Assembly (NCBI GenBank): GCA_026693065.1
Contig: JAPLNA010000310.1
Coordinates: forward strand, 1 to 37,575
Source: Planctomycetota bacterium
GTDB taxonomy: Bacteria; Planctomycetota; Phycisphaerae; SM23-33
Reading direction: 5' to 3'
DNA: 37,575 nucleotides
Shown here: piece by piece, positions 7,604 through 17,003 of the stretch
How the letters are laid out: every line of letters begins with the position of its first letter
Position numbering within the stretch: position 1 is the first letter of the stretch
Position numbers and translations under genes: made by a program
The notes under the pieces: generated by a model
Database searches by the model: none
What the model saw: the letters and a program-made list of their open reading frames with translations, nothing else
Told to the model about the DNA's origin: nothing

Positions 7604-9865
7604 ATGTATAACCGCACACTCGTGACCGTGGCCCTTTGGAGTTCTCTGATCCTGCCCGGGCTGGCGGGGGCCGCGGCGGAACCGGAGCCCTGTTTCGTGC
7701 CCTGGCCCAAGAGCCTGCAGATGGCCGGCGGCGACCTGGCGTTGACTTCCTCGGCCCGGATCCTGGCCGCCAGCGACGACCTGGTTCCGCTGACGACGAT
7801 TCTGGCCGATGAGCTTTTCGCCCAGACCGGCCTGCGGCTGGCCACCGGCAAGGGCGCCGGCGGCGCGGGCGACATCGTCCTCCGGCTCGACCCGGCCCTG
7901 GAGGGCGAGGCCTACGAGCTGATAGTGCAGGACCGCGCGACGGTCGCCGGCGGCGGCTACGCCTCCGTCGCGATGGGCACGGTGACGCTCCTGCAGGCGA
8001 TGACGTTCGAGAAGGGCGTCGCGGCCCTGCCCCGCCTCACCGTCAAGGACCAGCCGCGATACGGCTACCGCGGGCTGATGATCGACGTGGCCCGCTCGCC
8101 CCACTCGCTCGACTCGCTCCGCCAGGTGGTGGAGCTCTGCCGGCTCTACAAGGTGCGGTATCTGCACCTGCACCTGACCGACAACGAGGCGTTCACCTTC
8201 CCCTCCACCGCATTCCCGGCCCTGGTCTCCAGGAACAGGACGTACAAGCTGGACGAGCTCAAGGCGCTGGTGACGTTCGCCGACCGGCGTGGCGTCACCC
8301 TCGTGCCGGAGCTCGAAGCCCCGGGCCACTGCGGCGCGATGCAGGGCGCGATGCCCGAGACGTTCGGCCTGATCGGCCCCGACGGTAAGCCGGTCAGGAT
8401 CAACTGCCTGAACTTCATGAATCCCAAGGCATACCCGGCCCTGGACACGCTCGTGGGAGAGATGTGCCAGGTGTTCCAGAGTTCCCCCTACGTCCACGTC
8501 GGCAGCGACGAGGCCTGGCTGGGGCAGATCGGTCCGCGTCCCGAGACGGCCCGGTATCTCAAGGAGAATAACCTCGAGAACGTACACGAGCTCTACATGC
8601 AGTACATTGTGAAGATGAACGAGATTGTCAAGAAGCACGGCCGGCGGACGATCGTGTGGGAGGGCTTCGGCGGAACGGGCGGCAGGAACTTCAAGATCCC
8701 CACCGACGTGATCGTGATGGAGTTCGAGGTGCGGTACAACCCGCCCGGGAACCTCATCCGGAACGGGTACACCGTCATTAACGCCTCGTGGACGCCGATG
8801 TACGTCGTCAACGGAAAGCAGCATGCGCCCGAGAACATCCTCGACTGGGACGTCTACCGGTTCGGGCAGGTCTCCCGCGCGTGGGACAAGACGCACTGGG
8901 CGAGGGTCGAGCCGACCCCGCTGGTCGCCGGCGCGCAGATGTGCGCGTGGGAGCAGCCCGAGTGGCGGGAGATCCCCAGCCTGCGCCGCCGCGTCGCGGC
9001 GATGGCCCAGCAGGTGTGGAACCCCGGCGCGCCGGGCGGCTACGGGGCCTTCGCCGGGCGGCTGGCAGCCTGCGACGCCCTGCTGGACAAACTGCTCTAC
9101 GGCTTCACGCTGGACGTGTCGCCAGGTCCCAGGCCCAAGGGCGAGTGCGCGTACGTCTACAAGAAGGCCGCGTCGGTCTCGGCCACGCCGTTGGCGCCGG
9201 GCCTGACCGTCCGCTACACCATGAACGCCCAGGAGCCGACCGCCGACTCGCCGCTGTGGGAACGCCCGCTGGAGATCACCGAGAAAGACGGCGTCAACCA
9301 CGACCAATCCAACTCGCCCAGGTCGCTGCGGACCGTCATTCGGGCCGCCGCATTCCGGGGCCGGCAGCCCGCCGGCGCGTCGCGCGTGCTGTTCCTTGAC
9401 AACTACGACTATCTCGCCCGCCTGACCGGAATGGTGCGGTTGAAAATCTACGAGAATCCCGCGGGCGACATCGAGCGCCCGGACCTGTCGAAACTCAAGC
9501 TGGTGCGAGAGACCGTCGAGCCGCACGTGTGGCCCAACGCGGTGCAGGACCTGCCCGCCCGCTCGGTGCTCGTGTACGAGGGCCGGATCGACGTGCCCTC
9601 CGACGGTTCGTTCGAATGCCGGCTTCGCAGCCACGGCGGCGGGGCCCGGCTATACGTCAACGACCAGCTTGTGTGCGACCGCAGCGGCAAGAGCGACTGG
9701 GGCGCGACCGAGGGATCGGTGACGCTTTCCAAAGGCACCGCCGGTTTCAGGGCCGAGTGCTACCAGGCCGACGCGGGCATGTACTTCAGCCTCGCGATGG
9801 GCGGGCCTTCGCTGAAGAAACCGGTGGAATGGAACAGGTTGTTGATTCCCGTGGACAGGAAGTAG
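7604..9865 (+). CDS. Secreted GH20 beta-N-acetylhexosaminidase with PA14-like C-terminal domain
   Basis: The ATG at 7604 starts a signal peptide (MYNRTLVTVALWSSLILPGL, then AGAAA). The longer ORF from 7352 overlaps the previous gene and reads Arg/Pro-rich shadow sequence. The 753-residue product has a GH20b domain (CFVPWPKSLQMAGG, about 27-140), a barrel with HLTDNEAFTFPS and the catalytic pair D302-E303 in VHVGSDEAWLG, and a chitobiase C-terminal-like strand (VRYTMNAQEPTADSP). The tail from about residue 605 (MVRLKIYENP, GGGARLYVNDQLVCDRSG) matches PA14-type carbohydrate-binding domains. This tail resembles the small protein at 24447-25247. It differs from the first GH20 of the operon in having PA14 in place of the F5/8C domain, which suggests different glycan targeting. 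It is the last intact gene of the plus-strand operon. Confidence 0.88.
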   Translation: MYNRTLVTVALWSSLILPGLAGAAAEPEPCFVPWPKSLQMAGGDLALTSSARILAASDDLVPLTTILADELFAQTGLRLATGKGAGGAGDIVLRLDPALEGEAYELIVQDRATVAGGGYASVAMGTVTLLQAMTFEKGVAALPRLTVKDQPRYGYRGLMIDVARSPHSLDSLRQVVELCRLYKVRYLHLHLTDNEAFTFPSTAFPALVSRNRTYKLDELKALVTFADRRGVTLVPELEAPGHCGAMQGAMPETFGLIGPDGKPVRINCLNFMNPKAYPALDTLVGEMCQVFQSSPYVHVGSDEAWLGQIGPRPETARYLKENNLENVHELYMQYIVKMNEIVKKHGRRTIVWEGFGGTGGRNFKIPTDVIVMEFEVRYNPPGNLIRNGYTVINASWTPMYVVNGKQHAPENILDWDVYRFGQVSRAWDKTHWARVEPTPLVAGAQMCAWEQPEWREIPSLRRRVAAMAQQVWNPGAPGGYGAFAGRLAACDALLDKLLYGFTLDVSPGPRPKGECAYVYKKAASVSATPLAPGLTVRYTMNAQEPTADSPLWERPLEITEKDGVNHDQSNSPRSLRTVIRAAAFRGRQPAGASRVLFLDNYDYLARLTGMVRLKIYENPAGDIERPDLSKLKLVRETVEPHVWPNAVQDLPARSVLVYEGRIDVPSDGSFECRLRSHGGGARLYVNDQLVCDRSGKSDWGATEGSVTLSKGTAGFRAECYQADAGMYFSLAMGGPSLKKPVEWNRLLIPVDRK

Positions 9866-9867
9866 TC

Positions 9868-10020
9868 TCGCTGGGGCGATGGGAGGTGCTCGAATCGGCC
9901 GGGCCCAGCGCCCCGCGGGGCGAGGCGGCCGTCAGCTTCCGGCGCGTGGGCGCCGGCGCCGCCCTCTGCGTGGGCACCTTCCTCACCCCCCAGAATACCG
10001 CGGCGGTCATCGCGGCAGGG
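9868..10020 (+). pseudogene. Possible 3' remnant of a beta-galactosidase-like gene
   Basis: Directly after the GH20 stop, another plus frame reads LGRWEVLESAGPSAPRGEAA, then VSFRRVGAGAALCVGTFLTP and QNTAAVI. The pattern of Gly-rich turn followed by VGT-x-L-T is typical of the C-terminal part of GH42-type beta-galactosidases (GxGRVxYVGTYL). There is no start codon, ribosome binding site or upstream portion, and its end runs into the convergent beta-helix gene. If real, it is the leftover of a gene lost by deletion between the two operons. The similarity is short and could be chance. Confidence 0.3.
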
Positions 10021-11902
10021 TCGCGGCGTCGAGGGCGGCGGGCCAGCCGCCTTCAGCGTTCACCGTGGCGATGATCTCTTTCAGGAGGGCGTCGTAGCCC
10101 TTGGGTTTGGCCGGGTAACTGTGTTCGATGTTGACGAACTGCATGCCCGAGCCTTTCTGCATGACGGCGGAACAGGGCGCCCAGATGACCTCGTCGCGGT
10201 GGATCTGGTTGTCGACGACGTCGTCCATGTAGAGCGCCCAGGCCATCGACTGCCCGCTCGTCTTGTGGATCAGGTTTTTCCGCCAGAGGTTGTTATCGCC
10301 GCAGCACCAGGCGTACAGGGCTCCGCCGTCGACCATGGTCGTCATGAACTCGCTGACGAGGTTGTACTCGACCTGGTTGTCCCCCGAGTGCAGCCAGCCC
10401 TTGAAGCTCGCGCGAGTGAAGGGCTTGTGCCCGTTGACGTCGTTCCAGCGGATCTGATACTGCGACTGCGTGTTGCCGTAGCAGTCGGCGCAGTCCATCC
10501 TCGAGGGATCGTTGGCCTGCTCGAAGGACGCCCCCACGATGACCACGCCGGCGTAGGGCAGGCGGCGAAGGCAGTTGCCACGGATGCGATTGCCCCCGCT
10601 GCCGTAGAGCGTCACCGCCGCCGAGTGCATGTACTCCAGGCCGGAGTCGTGGACGTAGTTCCGCTCGACGGCGTTCCGCTTGTTCACGTCCACGGCCCCG
10701 GGGCCGTAACCGCTCAGTTGCACCCCCCCGCTGGCCAGCCAGGCCATCTCGTTGCGGACGACCCGGTTGCCCTGGGCGTAATGGTCGAGCACGAGGGCGT
10801 AGCCGCCCGAATGCAGGATGCGGTTACCCTCGACGAGGCAGTCCCGCGCGCCCTGGAGGTAGATCGTCGCGTCGGTGTTCTCGCTGTTGCGTTTGAGCCA
10901 CTCGTCCGGCCAGCGGTCTTCGGCCAGGCGGTCGGTGTACTGGAACGTCAGGCCGCGAATCTCCACGTGGTGGACCTGTTGTTTCCACCCCTGGGCCTCC
11001 TCGTCGCCCTGGAGGCGGACCAGTTCGTACAGGGCCGGGGCCTCGACGGTCTTGCCGGTCATCGTGCCGTCGGGGGGCCAGTAGTAGACTCGCCCGGCGG
11101 CGGAGTCGACCACCCACTCGCCGGGCTGGTCCAGGACGGTCAGGGCGTTGCGGAGGTTGAAGGCCCCGCCGCCAAAGGCGAAAAGATTCCCGGGGTTCTG
11201 CCCGGTGTTCTTCCCGTGCATGCGGGCGGTGTTCCGGGCCGCGTCGATGTCCTTGAGAACGACGAGGCTGTTCCACCAGGTGGCGGTAATGACGTCCATT
11301 TCGACCTGGCCGTCGCCGGGCAGGTTCTCGAGCACGCCGGGGGGGAACGTGGCCAGCCGTCCTTCCGGCGCCGCCGGACCGGCAGACGCCAGGCGAGGCC
11401 AGTCCGTCGGCCACCGGGTGCTCGGGGTGGTCCGGGCGTTGGGTTCGCCGCGCCCGTCCACGTACAGATAGTGGAACCGCCAGCCCTTGGGGACGTCGGC
11501 GACCCAGAGCTTGCCCGCGGCCTTCGGGTTCGCCGCCGGGGGCGGGGCGTCCAGCTTCTTCCAGCCGGCGATCGGACGAACGCCGGTGATCACGGCCGTC
11601 TCGCCCTCGGGGGCCGTGTACACCACCGGCGAGCCGGCTTCGCCGGAGTCCTGGGGGGTCAACGTGAACGTCTTGTCCAGGTTGTACCGCCCGGCCCGGA
11701 GATAGACGCTCACGCCGCCGGGGGGCAGAGGGTTCTTCTTGCGTTGGCGGATGGCGTCGCGCGCCCGCTCGAGGGTCGCCAGTGGCTTGTCCTTCGTGCC
11801 GGGGTTGGCGTCATTTCCGCTCGGGGAGACATACAGATCACTTGCGTGGGCCGTCAGGCCCGTCATCATCCACAACACGGTGGCCATGGCGGCGAGTCTC
11901 AT
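10007..11902 (-). CDS. Secreted right-handed parallel beta-helix protein (GH141/GH120-like)
   Basis: The start is supported by AAGGAG eight bases upstream and a signal peptide (MRLAAMATVLWMMTGLTAHA). The mature 631-residue protein begins SDLYVSPSGNDANPGTKDKP, followed by LATLERARDAIRQ, GGVSVYLRAGRYNL and VVYTAPEGETAVITG. This is the standard entry to secreted beta-helix proteins annotated near GH141 and GH120. Helix turns with repeated Asn/Gly (EGNRILHSGGYALV, GNRVVRNEMAW, GNCLRRLPYAGVVIVG) follow. It lacks the CBM6 and PA14 modules of the plus-strand beta-helix protein. It is the last gene of the minus-strand transporter operon, 31 bases after a permease, which suggests that it generates or processes the imported sugar. 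Confidence 0.82.
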   Translation of the reverse strand: MRLAAMATVLWMMTGLTAHASDLYVSPSGNDANPGTKDKPLATLERARDAIRQRKKNPLPPGGVSVYLRAGRYNLDKTFTLTPQDSGEAGSPVVYTAPEGETAVITGVRPIAGWKKLDAPPPAANPKAAGKLWVADVPKGWRFHYLYVDGRGEPNARTTPSTRWPTDWPRLASAGPAAPEGRLATFPPGVLENLPGDGQVEMDVITATWWNSLVVLKDIDAARNTARMHGKNTGQNPGNLFAFGGGAFNLRNALTVLDQPGEWVVDSAAGRVYYWPPDGTMTGKTVEAPALYELVRLQGDEEAQGWKQQVHHVEIRGLTFQYTDRLAEDRWPDEWLKRNSENTDATIYLQGARDCLVEGNRILHSGGYALVLDHYAQGNRVVRNEMAWLASGGVQLSGYGPGAVDVNKRNAVERNYVHDSGLEYMHSAAVTLYGSGGNRIRGNCLRRLPYAGVVIVGASFEQANDPSRMDCADCYGNTQSQYQIRWNDVNGHKPFTRASFKGWLHSGDNQVEYNLVSEFMTTMVDGGALYAWCCGDNNLWRKNLIHKTSGQSMAWALYMDDVVDNQIHRDEVIWAPCSAVMQKGSGMQFVNIEHSYPAKPKGYDALLKEIIATVNAEGGWPAALDAATLPR

Positions 11903-11933
11903 TCGGATGCTCCTTTTCGCGGGCGCGCGTGGG

Positions 11934-12854
11934 TCAGCCTTTGACCGCCCCGCTGGTGAGGCCGGCGACGAATTCCTTCTGCAGGGCGAAGAACAGCACC
12001 GCCGGCGGGATGATCGCCAGAAGCGTCCCGGCCATGTACGTGCCGTAGTGCTGAACGTACAGGCCGAGCGACTGGTTGAGAACCACGGGCAGCGTCAGCT
12101 TGCTCTGGGTCTGGAGGAAGACCTGGGGCCCGACGAAGGCGTTCCACGCGCCCAGGAAGGCGATGAGGCAGAAGGCGGCGCTCATGGGTCGCACGAGGGG
12201 CATGACCACGTGGAGGTAGATGCCGAACTCGCCCGCGCCGTCCATGCGGGCGGCCTCGATCAGGCTGTCCGGGACGGCGGTGATCGCCTGGCGGAACAGG
12301 AACATGCCGAACACGTTGACCGCCCCGGGCACGAGCAGGGCCCAGTAGGTGTCCATCCATCCCAACTGATAGATCATCCGGTAGACGGGGGCCAGGAACA
12401 GCATGCCCGGCATCATCATCGTCGCGAGCATGAAGGCCATGAGCAGCTTCTTCGCCCGGAAGCGGAACTTGGCCAGGGCGTAGCCGCCCAGCGAGCAGAA
12501 GAACAAGGGGATGATCGTCCCGGCCCCGGCCAGGAACAGCGAGTTGACGATGTATTCCCAGAAATAGACCGTGCCCTGGGCGGTTTGCTGGCCCGAGAAC
12601 AGGTCGCGGAAGTTCTGGAGGTTCACCGTGTCCGGCGACCAGTCTCGAACCGGCGGGAGGAAGGTGAACTGCATCAGGACGTCCTTGTCCTTGAACGCCG
12701 AGCACACCAGCCAGACAAACGGCGACAGCACCAGGCCCGACGCGACGGCCAGCAGGAGATACCTGGCGTACACGGTCGACGCCTTGCGCCGCGCCAACCG
12801 CAGGGCGACGTAGACGGCCGCCGCCGCGAGAATCATCCCGTGCCATGCGTTCAT
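11934..12854 (-). CDS. Carbohydrate ABC transporter permease, MalG type (system 2)
   Basis: This 306-residue inner-membrane protein has about six hydrophobic segments. The EAA loop near residue 200 (EAARMDGAGEFGIYLHVVMP) is the site that docks the ATPase. The C-terminus EFVAGLTSGAVKG is the usual ending of MalG/CUT1 permeases and is nearly the same as in the other MalG-type gene of this operon. It lies six bases downstream of the MalF-type partner and 31 bases before the beta-helix gene. The transported sugar is unknown, and the required ATPase is not in the window. Confidence 0.9.
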   Translation of the reverse strand: MNAWHGMILAAAAVYVALRLARRKASTVYARYLLLAVASGLVLSPFVWLVCSAFKDKDVLMQFTFLPPVRDWSPDTVNLQNFRDLFSGQQTAQGTVYFWEYIVNSLFLAGAGTIIPLFFCSLGGYALAKFRFRAKKLLMAFMLATMMMPGMLFLAPVYRMIYQLGWMDTYWALLVPGAVNVFGMFLFRQAITAVPDSLIEAARMDGAGEFGIYLHVVMPLVRPMSAAFCLIAFLGAWNAFVGPQVFLQTQSKLTLPVVLNQSLGLYVQHYGTYMAGTLLAIIPPAVLFFALQKEFVAGLTSGAVKG

Positions 12855-12860
12855 CGCATT

Positions 12861-13763
12861 CTACTCCCGGGCCGCATGCGAGATCCTCAACTGGGCCAGG
12901 CTGATGACGGCGATAATCAGGGCGAGAATCCACCCGACGGCCGAACCGGTGCCCAGGTCGCCGGCGGCGAAGGCGGTATTGTAGAGATACCCGACGATCG
13001 TGAGCCCGCTGTTCTTGGGGCCGAAACCTTTCAGCAGGGCGTAGGGCAACTCGAATAACTGGTACGACCCGATGGTGCTCATGACGACGACAAAGACGGC
13101 CACGGGCTTGATCGAGGGCAGCGTCACGTGCCAGAAGACCCTCCAGGGCCCCGCGCCGTCCACGGTGGCGGCCTCGACGAGGTCTTTCTCGACGTTTTGG
13201 AGAGCCGCCAGGAAGTAGATCATGTTGAACCCGACGTAGAGCCACAGGCTCGTCACGATCAGGGCGGGCATCACGAGCGAAGGGTTGCTGAGCCAGCGTT
13301 CCTCCAGCCCCCACCCGATCAGGGCCTGCAGGAACTGGTTGAACATGCCGTAGCGGGGCATGAAGATGACCGAGAAGATCACGCCGACGAAGATCTGCCC
13401 GACGAGGTTGGGGCTGAACAGGAGGAGGCGGAAGAAACCTTTCAGCCGGCTTCGGCCCGCGTTGAGCATCAGGGCCAGCCCGAGCGCCAGGGGCAATTGC
13501 ACGAAGACGGACACGAGGGCGTAGACCGTGGTATTCCAGAGGGCGGTGTAGAAGTCCGGGTCGCTCAGGACGAAGCGGAAGTTGTCGAGCCCGACCCAGA
13601 CGTGGCTTCGGGGCCCGTTGGTCTGCTGGAACGCCAGCAACACCGCGTTGATGAACGGGTAGACGAAGAACACCGCCGTCAGGGCCAGGTAGGGCGCGAG
13701 GAACACCCACGGCGTCCATCGCGCCGACCGGCCGCCGGCGGGTCGCTTGCGGAGATCGTTCAT
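12861..13763 (-). CDS. Carbohydrate ABC transporter permease, MalF type (system 2)
   Basis: The true start is the ATG at 13763, not the ORF start at 14240. It has GGGAGGGGG upstream and its A-T-G shares bases with the TGA of the preceding gene (an ATGA overlap), implying coupled translation. The 300-residue product begins MNDLRKRPAGGRSARW, then a membrane segment (FLAPYLALTAVFFVYPFIN) and WVGLDNFRFVL, typical of MalF/UgpA permeases. The EAA loop is at about residue 197 (EAATVDGAGPWRVFWHVTLP). It forms the channel with the MalG-type gene that follows. Confidence 0.9.
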   Translation of the reverse strand: MNDLRKRPAGGRSARWTPWVFLAPYLALTAVFFVYPFINAVLLAFQQTNGPRSHVWVGLDNFRFVLSDPDFYTALWNTTVYALVSVFVQLPLALGLALMLNAGRSRLKGFFRLLLFSPNLVGQIFVGVIFSVIFMPRYGMFNQFLQALIGWGLEERWLSNPSLVMPALIVTSLWLYVGFNMIYFLAALQNVEKDLVEAATVDGAGPWRVFWHVTLPSIKPVAVFVVVMSTIGSYQLFELPYALLKGFGPKNSGLTIVGYLYNTAFAAGDLGTGSAVGWILALIIAVISLAQLRISHAARE

Positions 13764-15145
13764 CGGGCCCCCTCCCGCGACCCGGGGGCCTCCGGGCGGA
13801 GGAACACGTTTCGCTGCATTACCGTCCGGACGTACTGGGCGCAGCGGGCCAATTCCCGATCGATGAAATCCCTCAGGCCTTCGTCGCCGTGCTTGTCGAA
13901 GTACTCCGCGGCGTTCAGGTAGGCCTCGGTGAGCTTCGCCCCGGCCAGTTGGGTGTAGGGGCTGACGTAGCAGGCGGGGATGCGGGGCGCCAGGCCCGCG
14001 TAGAGCCGCCCGATCGGCTGACCCGAATAAAAGGCCCGCGGCTCGTCGAAGGCGGGCATGTCCCAGGAGTCTTTCAAGGCCGAAAGAATGCTCGTGTCCC
14101 GGAACCGCTCGCCCAGTTCCTCCTTCTTCAGGTAGAGGAACTTGGCGAACTCCCAGGCCAGGTCCTGGTTCCGGCAGGCCTTGGTGATGGCCAGGCCCGT
14201 GCCGCCCCAGGTGCTGGTCCGGCGGCCGCCGGGGGCCCACGCCGGCAGGGGCATCAGGGCCACCTGGCCCGACAGGTTGGGCACGTCCAGCTCGAACTGC
14301 TTGCTGCGCCAGTCCGGGCAGACGAAGAACAGCACGAGCCCGTCATTGACGGCCTTGGCGAGGCTCTGCCCCCACCCGGCCTCGAAGCCGATGCGATGGG
14401 GCCCGCGCATCACGTGCAGATACCAGAGGATCGTATCGGCCGTCAGGGGGGTGTCGAACGTCACGCTCCCGCCCGCGTCGAACAGGCCCCCGCCCCGCTG
14501 GAGAAGGAGCATCTGGAGAAACTCGCCTCCCTTGCTGTCCAGGTCGATGGCGTAGCGGTCGGGAATGCCGTCGCCGTCCAGGTCCTTGGTGATGCGCCGC
14601 CCCATGGCCGTAAAGTCGTCCCAGGTCTTCAGATCGTCGACCTTGATCCCCAGCCGATCGATCAGATCACGCCGGTAGAAGAGCATGACGGGGTGCACGT
14701 CGTGCGGGAGGGCGAAGACGTGCCCGCGGCTGGACCATACGCTGAACCGCTCTTCCACCATGCGCCCGTAGAGCCCCTCCTTGCGAAGCCGGTCGGTCAA
14801 GTCCACGAACCCGACCTCCTCCAGCGGCCCGCGAGTGAAGTAGCCCATCGTGGAGATCAACAGTTCGACCATATCCGGGACCTCGGCGCCGGTCAGCATG
14901 GCCGACTGCAGCCGGCTGGTAAAGGCGTCGTAGCCGAGCATCTGCAACTGGATCTTGACGTGATGCGTCTTCTCGAACTCGGCGATGGCCTTGCGATAGG
15001 CCGCCACGTGATTGTCCGCGAAGATGCAGAACACCAGGTCCGGGCGCTCCGTCGTCCGCCCCGTACGGAGGGCGACGATGACCGACGCGCTGAGCAGCGT
15101 CAGCACGAGGATCCAGAAAGGCGCCTTGCCATAGGGAAATGTCAT
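13760..15145 (-). CDS. Membrane-anchored sugar-binding protein of ABC transporter system 2
   Basis: The 461-residue product is an extracellular solute-binding protein of family 1. It reads LVFCIFADNHVAAYRKAIAE and FEKTHHVKIQLQMLGYDAF near the start, VPDMVELL in the first lobe, and WEFAKFLYLKKEELG in the second, as usual for oligosaccharide binders. The N-terminus has one hydrophobic segment (FWILVLTLLSASVIVAL, about 10-26) and no lipobox cysteine, so it is probably held by a signal anchor. An internal DLDGDGIPDRYAID loop resembles a calcium-binding loop. GGAG lies six bases before the ATG. It comes 83 bases after the system 1 genes and overlaps the next permease. The ligand is unknown. Confidence 0.85.
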   Translation of the reverse strand: MTFPYGKAPFWILVLTLLSASVIVALRTGRTTERPDLVFCIFADNHVAAYRKAIAEFEKTHHVKIQLQMLGYDAFTSRLQSAMLTGAEVPDMVELLISTMGYFTRGPLEEVGFVDLTDRLRKEGLYGRMVEERFSVWSSRGHVFALPHDVHPVMLFYRRDLIDRLGIKVDDLKTWDDFTAMGRRITKDLDGDGIPDRYAIDLDSKGGEFLQMLLLQRGGGLFDAGGSVTFDTPLTADTILWYLHVMRGPHRIGFEAGWGQSLAKAVNDGLVLFFVCPDWRSKQFELDVPNLSGQVALMPLPAWAPGGRRTSTWGGTGLAITKACRNQDLAWEFAKFLYLKKEELGERFRDTSILSALKDSWDMPAFDEPRAFYSGQPIGRLYAGLAPRIPACYVSPYTQLAGAKLTEAYLNAAEYFDKHGDEGLRDFIDRELARCAQYVRTVMQRNVFLRPEAPGSREGAR

Positions 15146-15228
15146 CCTAGCTCCGGTGCCGCGGGCTCGATATCACGGTCCGCCATGCGGCCATCCTACG
15201 GGCGGACCTCCGGGGCGGTCAAGGCCGC

Positions 15229-16113
15229 TCAGCCTTTGACGGCCCCGCTGGTCAGCCCGGTGATGAAGAATCGCTGGCCCAGGAGAAACAGGAGCAGGAC
15301 GGGGACGGTGGAGACCAGGGCCGCCGCCATCAGGTAGGTCCACTCCATCTCCGTCCCCCCGCTCATCGAGGCGATCGTCGCCCCGGCGATGACCTTCTGG
15401 AGCACGTCGAACTGGCTGGCCGGGTCGGTAATGAGCATCGGCCAGAGGAACGCCTCCCACCCGCCCAGGAAGCTCAGCACCGCGACGGTCGCGACGGCCG
15501 GGGCGGCCGTGGGGATCATGATGCGGAAGAGGATGCTGACCCACCCGGCCCCGTCAACGACGGCGGCCTCGACGAGCTCATCCGGCACGCGACAGAAGAA
15601 CTTCCACATCAGCAGCACCCCGAACGCACTGGTGGACATGGGCAGGAGCAGGCCCGGGAGGGTGTCGGCCAGCCCCAATCGCGTCACCGTCAGGTACAGC
15701 GAGACCATCATGCCCTCGAAGGGCACCATCATCGTGACCAGGAGCACAGGCAGGATGACCCGCTTGCCGGGCAGTTTCATCTTCGCCAGCGCGAAGCCCG
15801 CCATGCAGTTGAACAGCACGTTGAAGATCGTCGTGAACGCCGCCAGCAAGGCCGTATTGAGCAGCACCTGCCCCATGCGGAACTGCGGGCTCTGGAAAAG
15901 TTGCCCGAACGCGCGGAAGGTGATCTCCCCGGCCGGGGGGATCCACTCCATGGGCTGTTTCATCCACTGGGCCTGGGAGATGATCGAGCCCCTCGCCATC
16001 CAGAGCAGCGGGAAGCCGAAGAACACCGCCCCGCCCGCCAGGGCCAGGGCATAGAGGCTGCGGGCGAGGATTCGCCGGGGCCCGCGGCGGGTTGGACGGA
16101 GCGCCCGCGTCAT
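15229..16113 (-). CDS. Carbohydrate ABC transporter permease, MalG type (system 1)
   Basis: The start is the ATG at 16113, which overlaps the TGA of the upstream permease as ATGA. The longer ORF to 16872 is Arg/Pro-rich shadow. The 294-residue product has an N-terminal basic stretch, a first membrane segment (LALAGGAVFFGFPLLWMA), an EAA loop near residue 182 (EAAVVDGAGWVSILFRIMIP) and the ending FFITGLTSGAVKG. These mark a CUT1 MalG-type permease. It pairs with the gene at 16110-17003. An 83-base gap separates it from the second transporter set, with no terminator visible. Confidence 0.9.
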   Translation of the reverse strand: MTRALRPTRRGPRRILARSLYALALAGGAVFFGFPLLWMARGSIISQAQWMKQPMEWIPPAGEITFRAFGQLFQSPQFRMGQVLLNTALLAAFTTIFNVLFNCMAGFALAKMKLPGKRVILPVLLVTMMVPFEGMMVSLYLTVTRLGLADTLPGLLLPMSTSAFGVLLMWKFFCRVPDELVEAAVVDGAGWVSILFRIMIPTAAPAVATVAVLSFLGGWEAFLWPMLITDPASQFDVLQKVIAGATIASMSGGTEMEWTYLMAAALVSTVPVLLLFLLGQRFFITGLTSGAVKG

Positions 16114-17003
16114 TCGAACCTCCGCGAGAGCCGGTTCATCCCCAGCGTCGCCAGCAGGATGATGACCATCAGGGCGAAGCTGATGGCGTTGGCCAGCCCC
16201 AGTTCGCCCGTCTGGAAGGCGGTGGTGTAGGCCTTCAGGGCGATGGTCTGGGTGTCGTACCGCCCGCCGGTGAGGACGAACATCGGCTCGAAGACGCGGA
16301 AGGCCCCGATGCTCGAGAGCGTGGCCACCATCGCCAGCACGGGGGCCACCGAGGGCACGGTGATGTGGGCGAACCGCGCCCACCGCCCCGCGCCGTCGAC
16401 GGCGGCGGCCTCGTGAAGCTCCCGCGGCACGTCCTGCAACGCCGCCAGAATGATGATGGAGAAGAACGCCGTGCTCTTCCACAGCGTGATGAAGATGATC
16501 GTCGGCATCGCCCAGCGCGAATCCCACAGCCAGGGCACCGGCTGCGGGTCGAACCCCATCGCGCTCTGGAGCGAGGTGAGCAGGGCGTTGACGGGCCCGG
16601 CGGCGCCGCTGTGGAAGATGAACCGGAACACGCTGACGGCCACGATGCCCGAGACCGCCACCGGCACGAAGTAGATCGAGCGGATGAGTTTCATCCCCCG
16701 GAACGTGCGGTTGAGCAGCAGGGCCACGCCCAGCGATATCGCCAGGTTCAGCGGCACGAACAGCACCAGGTAGTACAGCGTGTTGACGAAGGCGCCCAGG
16801 CACTCGCGGTCGCGGACGATCTGGAGGTAGTTGTCGAAGCCCACGAAGTGGGCGTTGAGGAAGCGGCTGCACTGGGTGAACGACAGGGCCAGGGCGATCA
16901 GCGTGGGCACGAACACGCAGACGGTCAGGACCGTCGCGGCGGGGGTCATAAGGATCCAGCCCGTGGCGGCCTCGGAGGCCCGTCGTCCGGCCAGTCGGCC
17001 CAT
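16110..17003 (-). CDS. Carbohydrate ABC transporter permease, MalF type (system 1)
   Basis: The 297-residue product starts at the ATG at 17003, which overlaps the stop of the binding-protein gene by one base (TGATG). It has a first membrane segment (ILMTPAATVLTVCVFVPTLI), then FVGFDNYLQIV, as in MalF-type permeases, and an EAA loop near residue 198 (EAAAVDGAGRWARFAHITVP). About six membrane segments fit the family. It is translationally coupled to both neighbours, so binding protein and the two permeases form one unit. Confidence 0.9.
   Translation of the reverse strand: MGRLAGRRASEAATGWILMTPAATVLTVCVFVPTLIALALSFTQCSRFLNAHFVGFDNYLQIVRDRECLGAFVNTLYYLVLFVPLNLAISLGVALLLNRTFRGMKLIRSIYFVPVAVSGIVAVSVFRFIFHSGAAGPVNALLTSLQSAMGFDPQPVPWLWDSRWAMPTIIFITLWKSTAFFSIIILAALQDVPRELHEAAAVDGAGRWARFAHITVPSVAPVLAMVATLSSIGAFRVFEPMFVLTGGRYDTQTIALKAYTTAFQTGELGLANAISFALMVIILLATLGMNRLSRRFE

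Noticed and set aside
9909-9922. Perfect palindrome CGCCCCGCGGGGCG as a terminator between convergent operons
   Set aside because: No loop of useful size, no T-run, and such GC-only palindromes are expected by chance in this composition.
10121-11944. Plus-strand ORF of 607 residues opposite the minus-strand beta-helix gene
   Set aside because: It is the antisense of a well-supported secreted protein with a signal peptide and AAGGAG site; the sense frame is the real gene.
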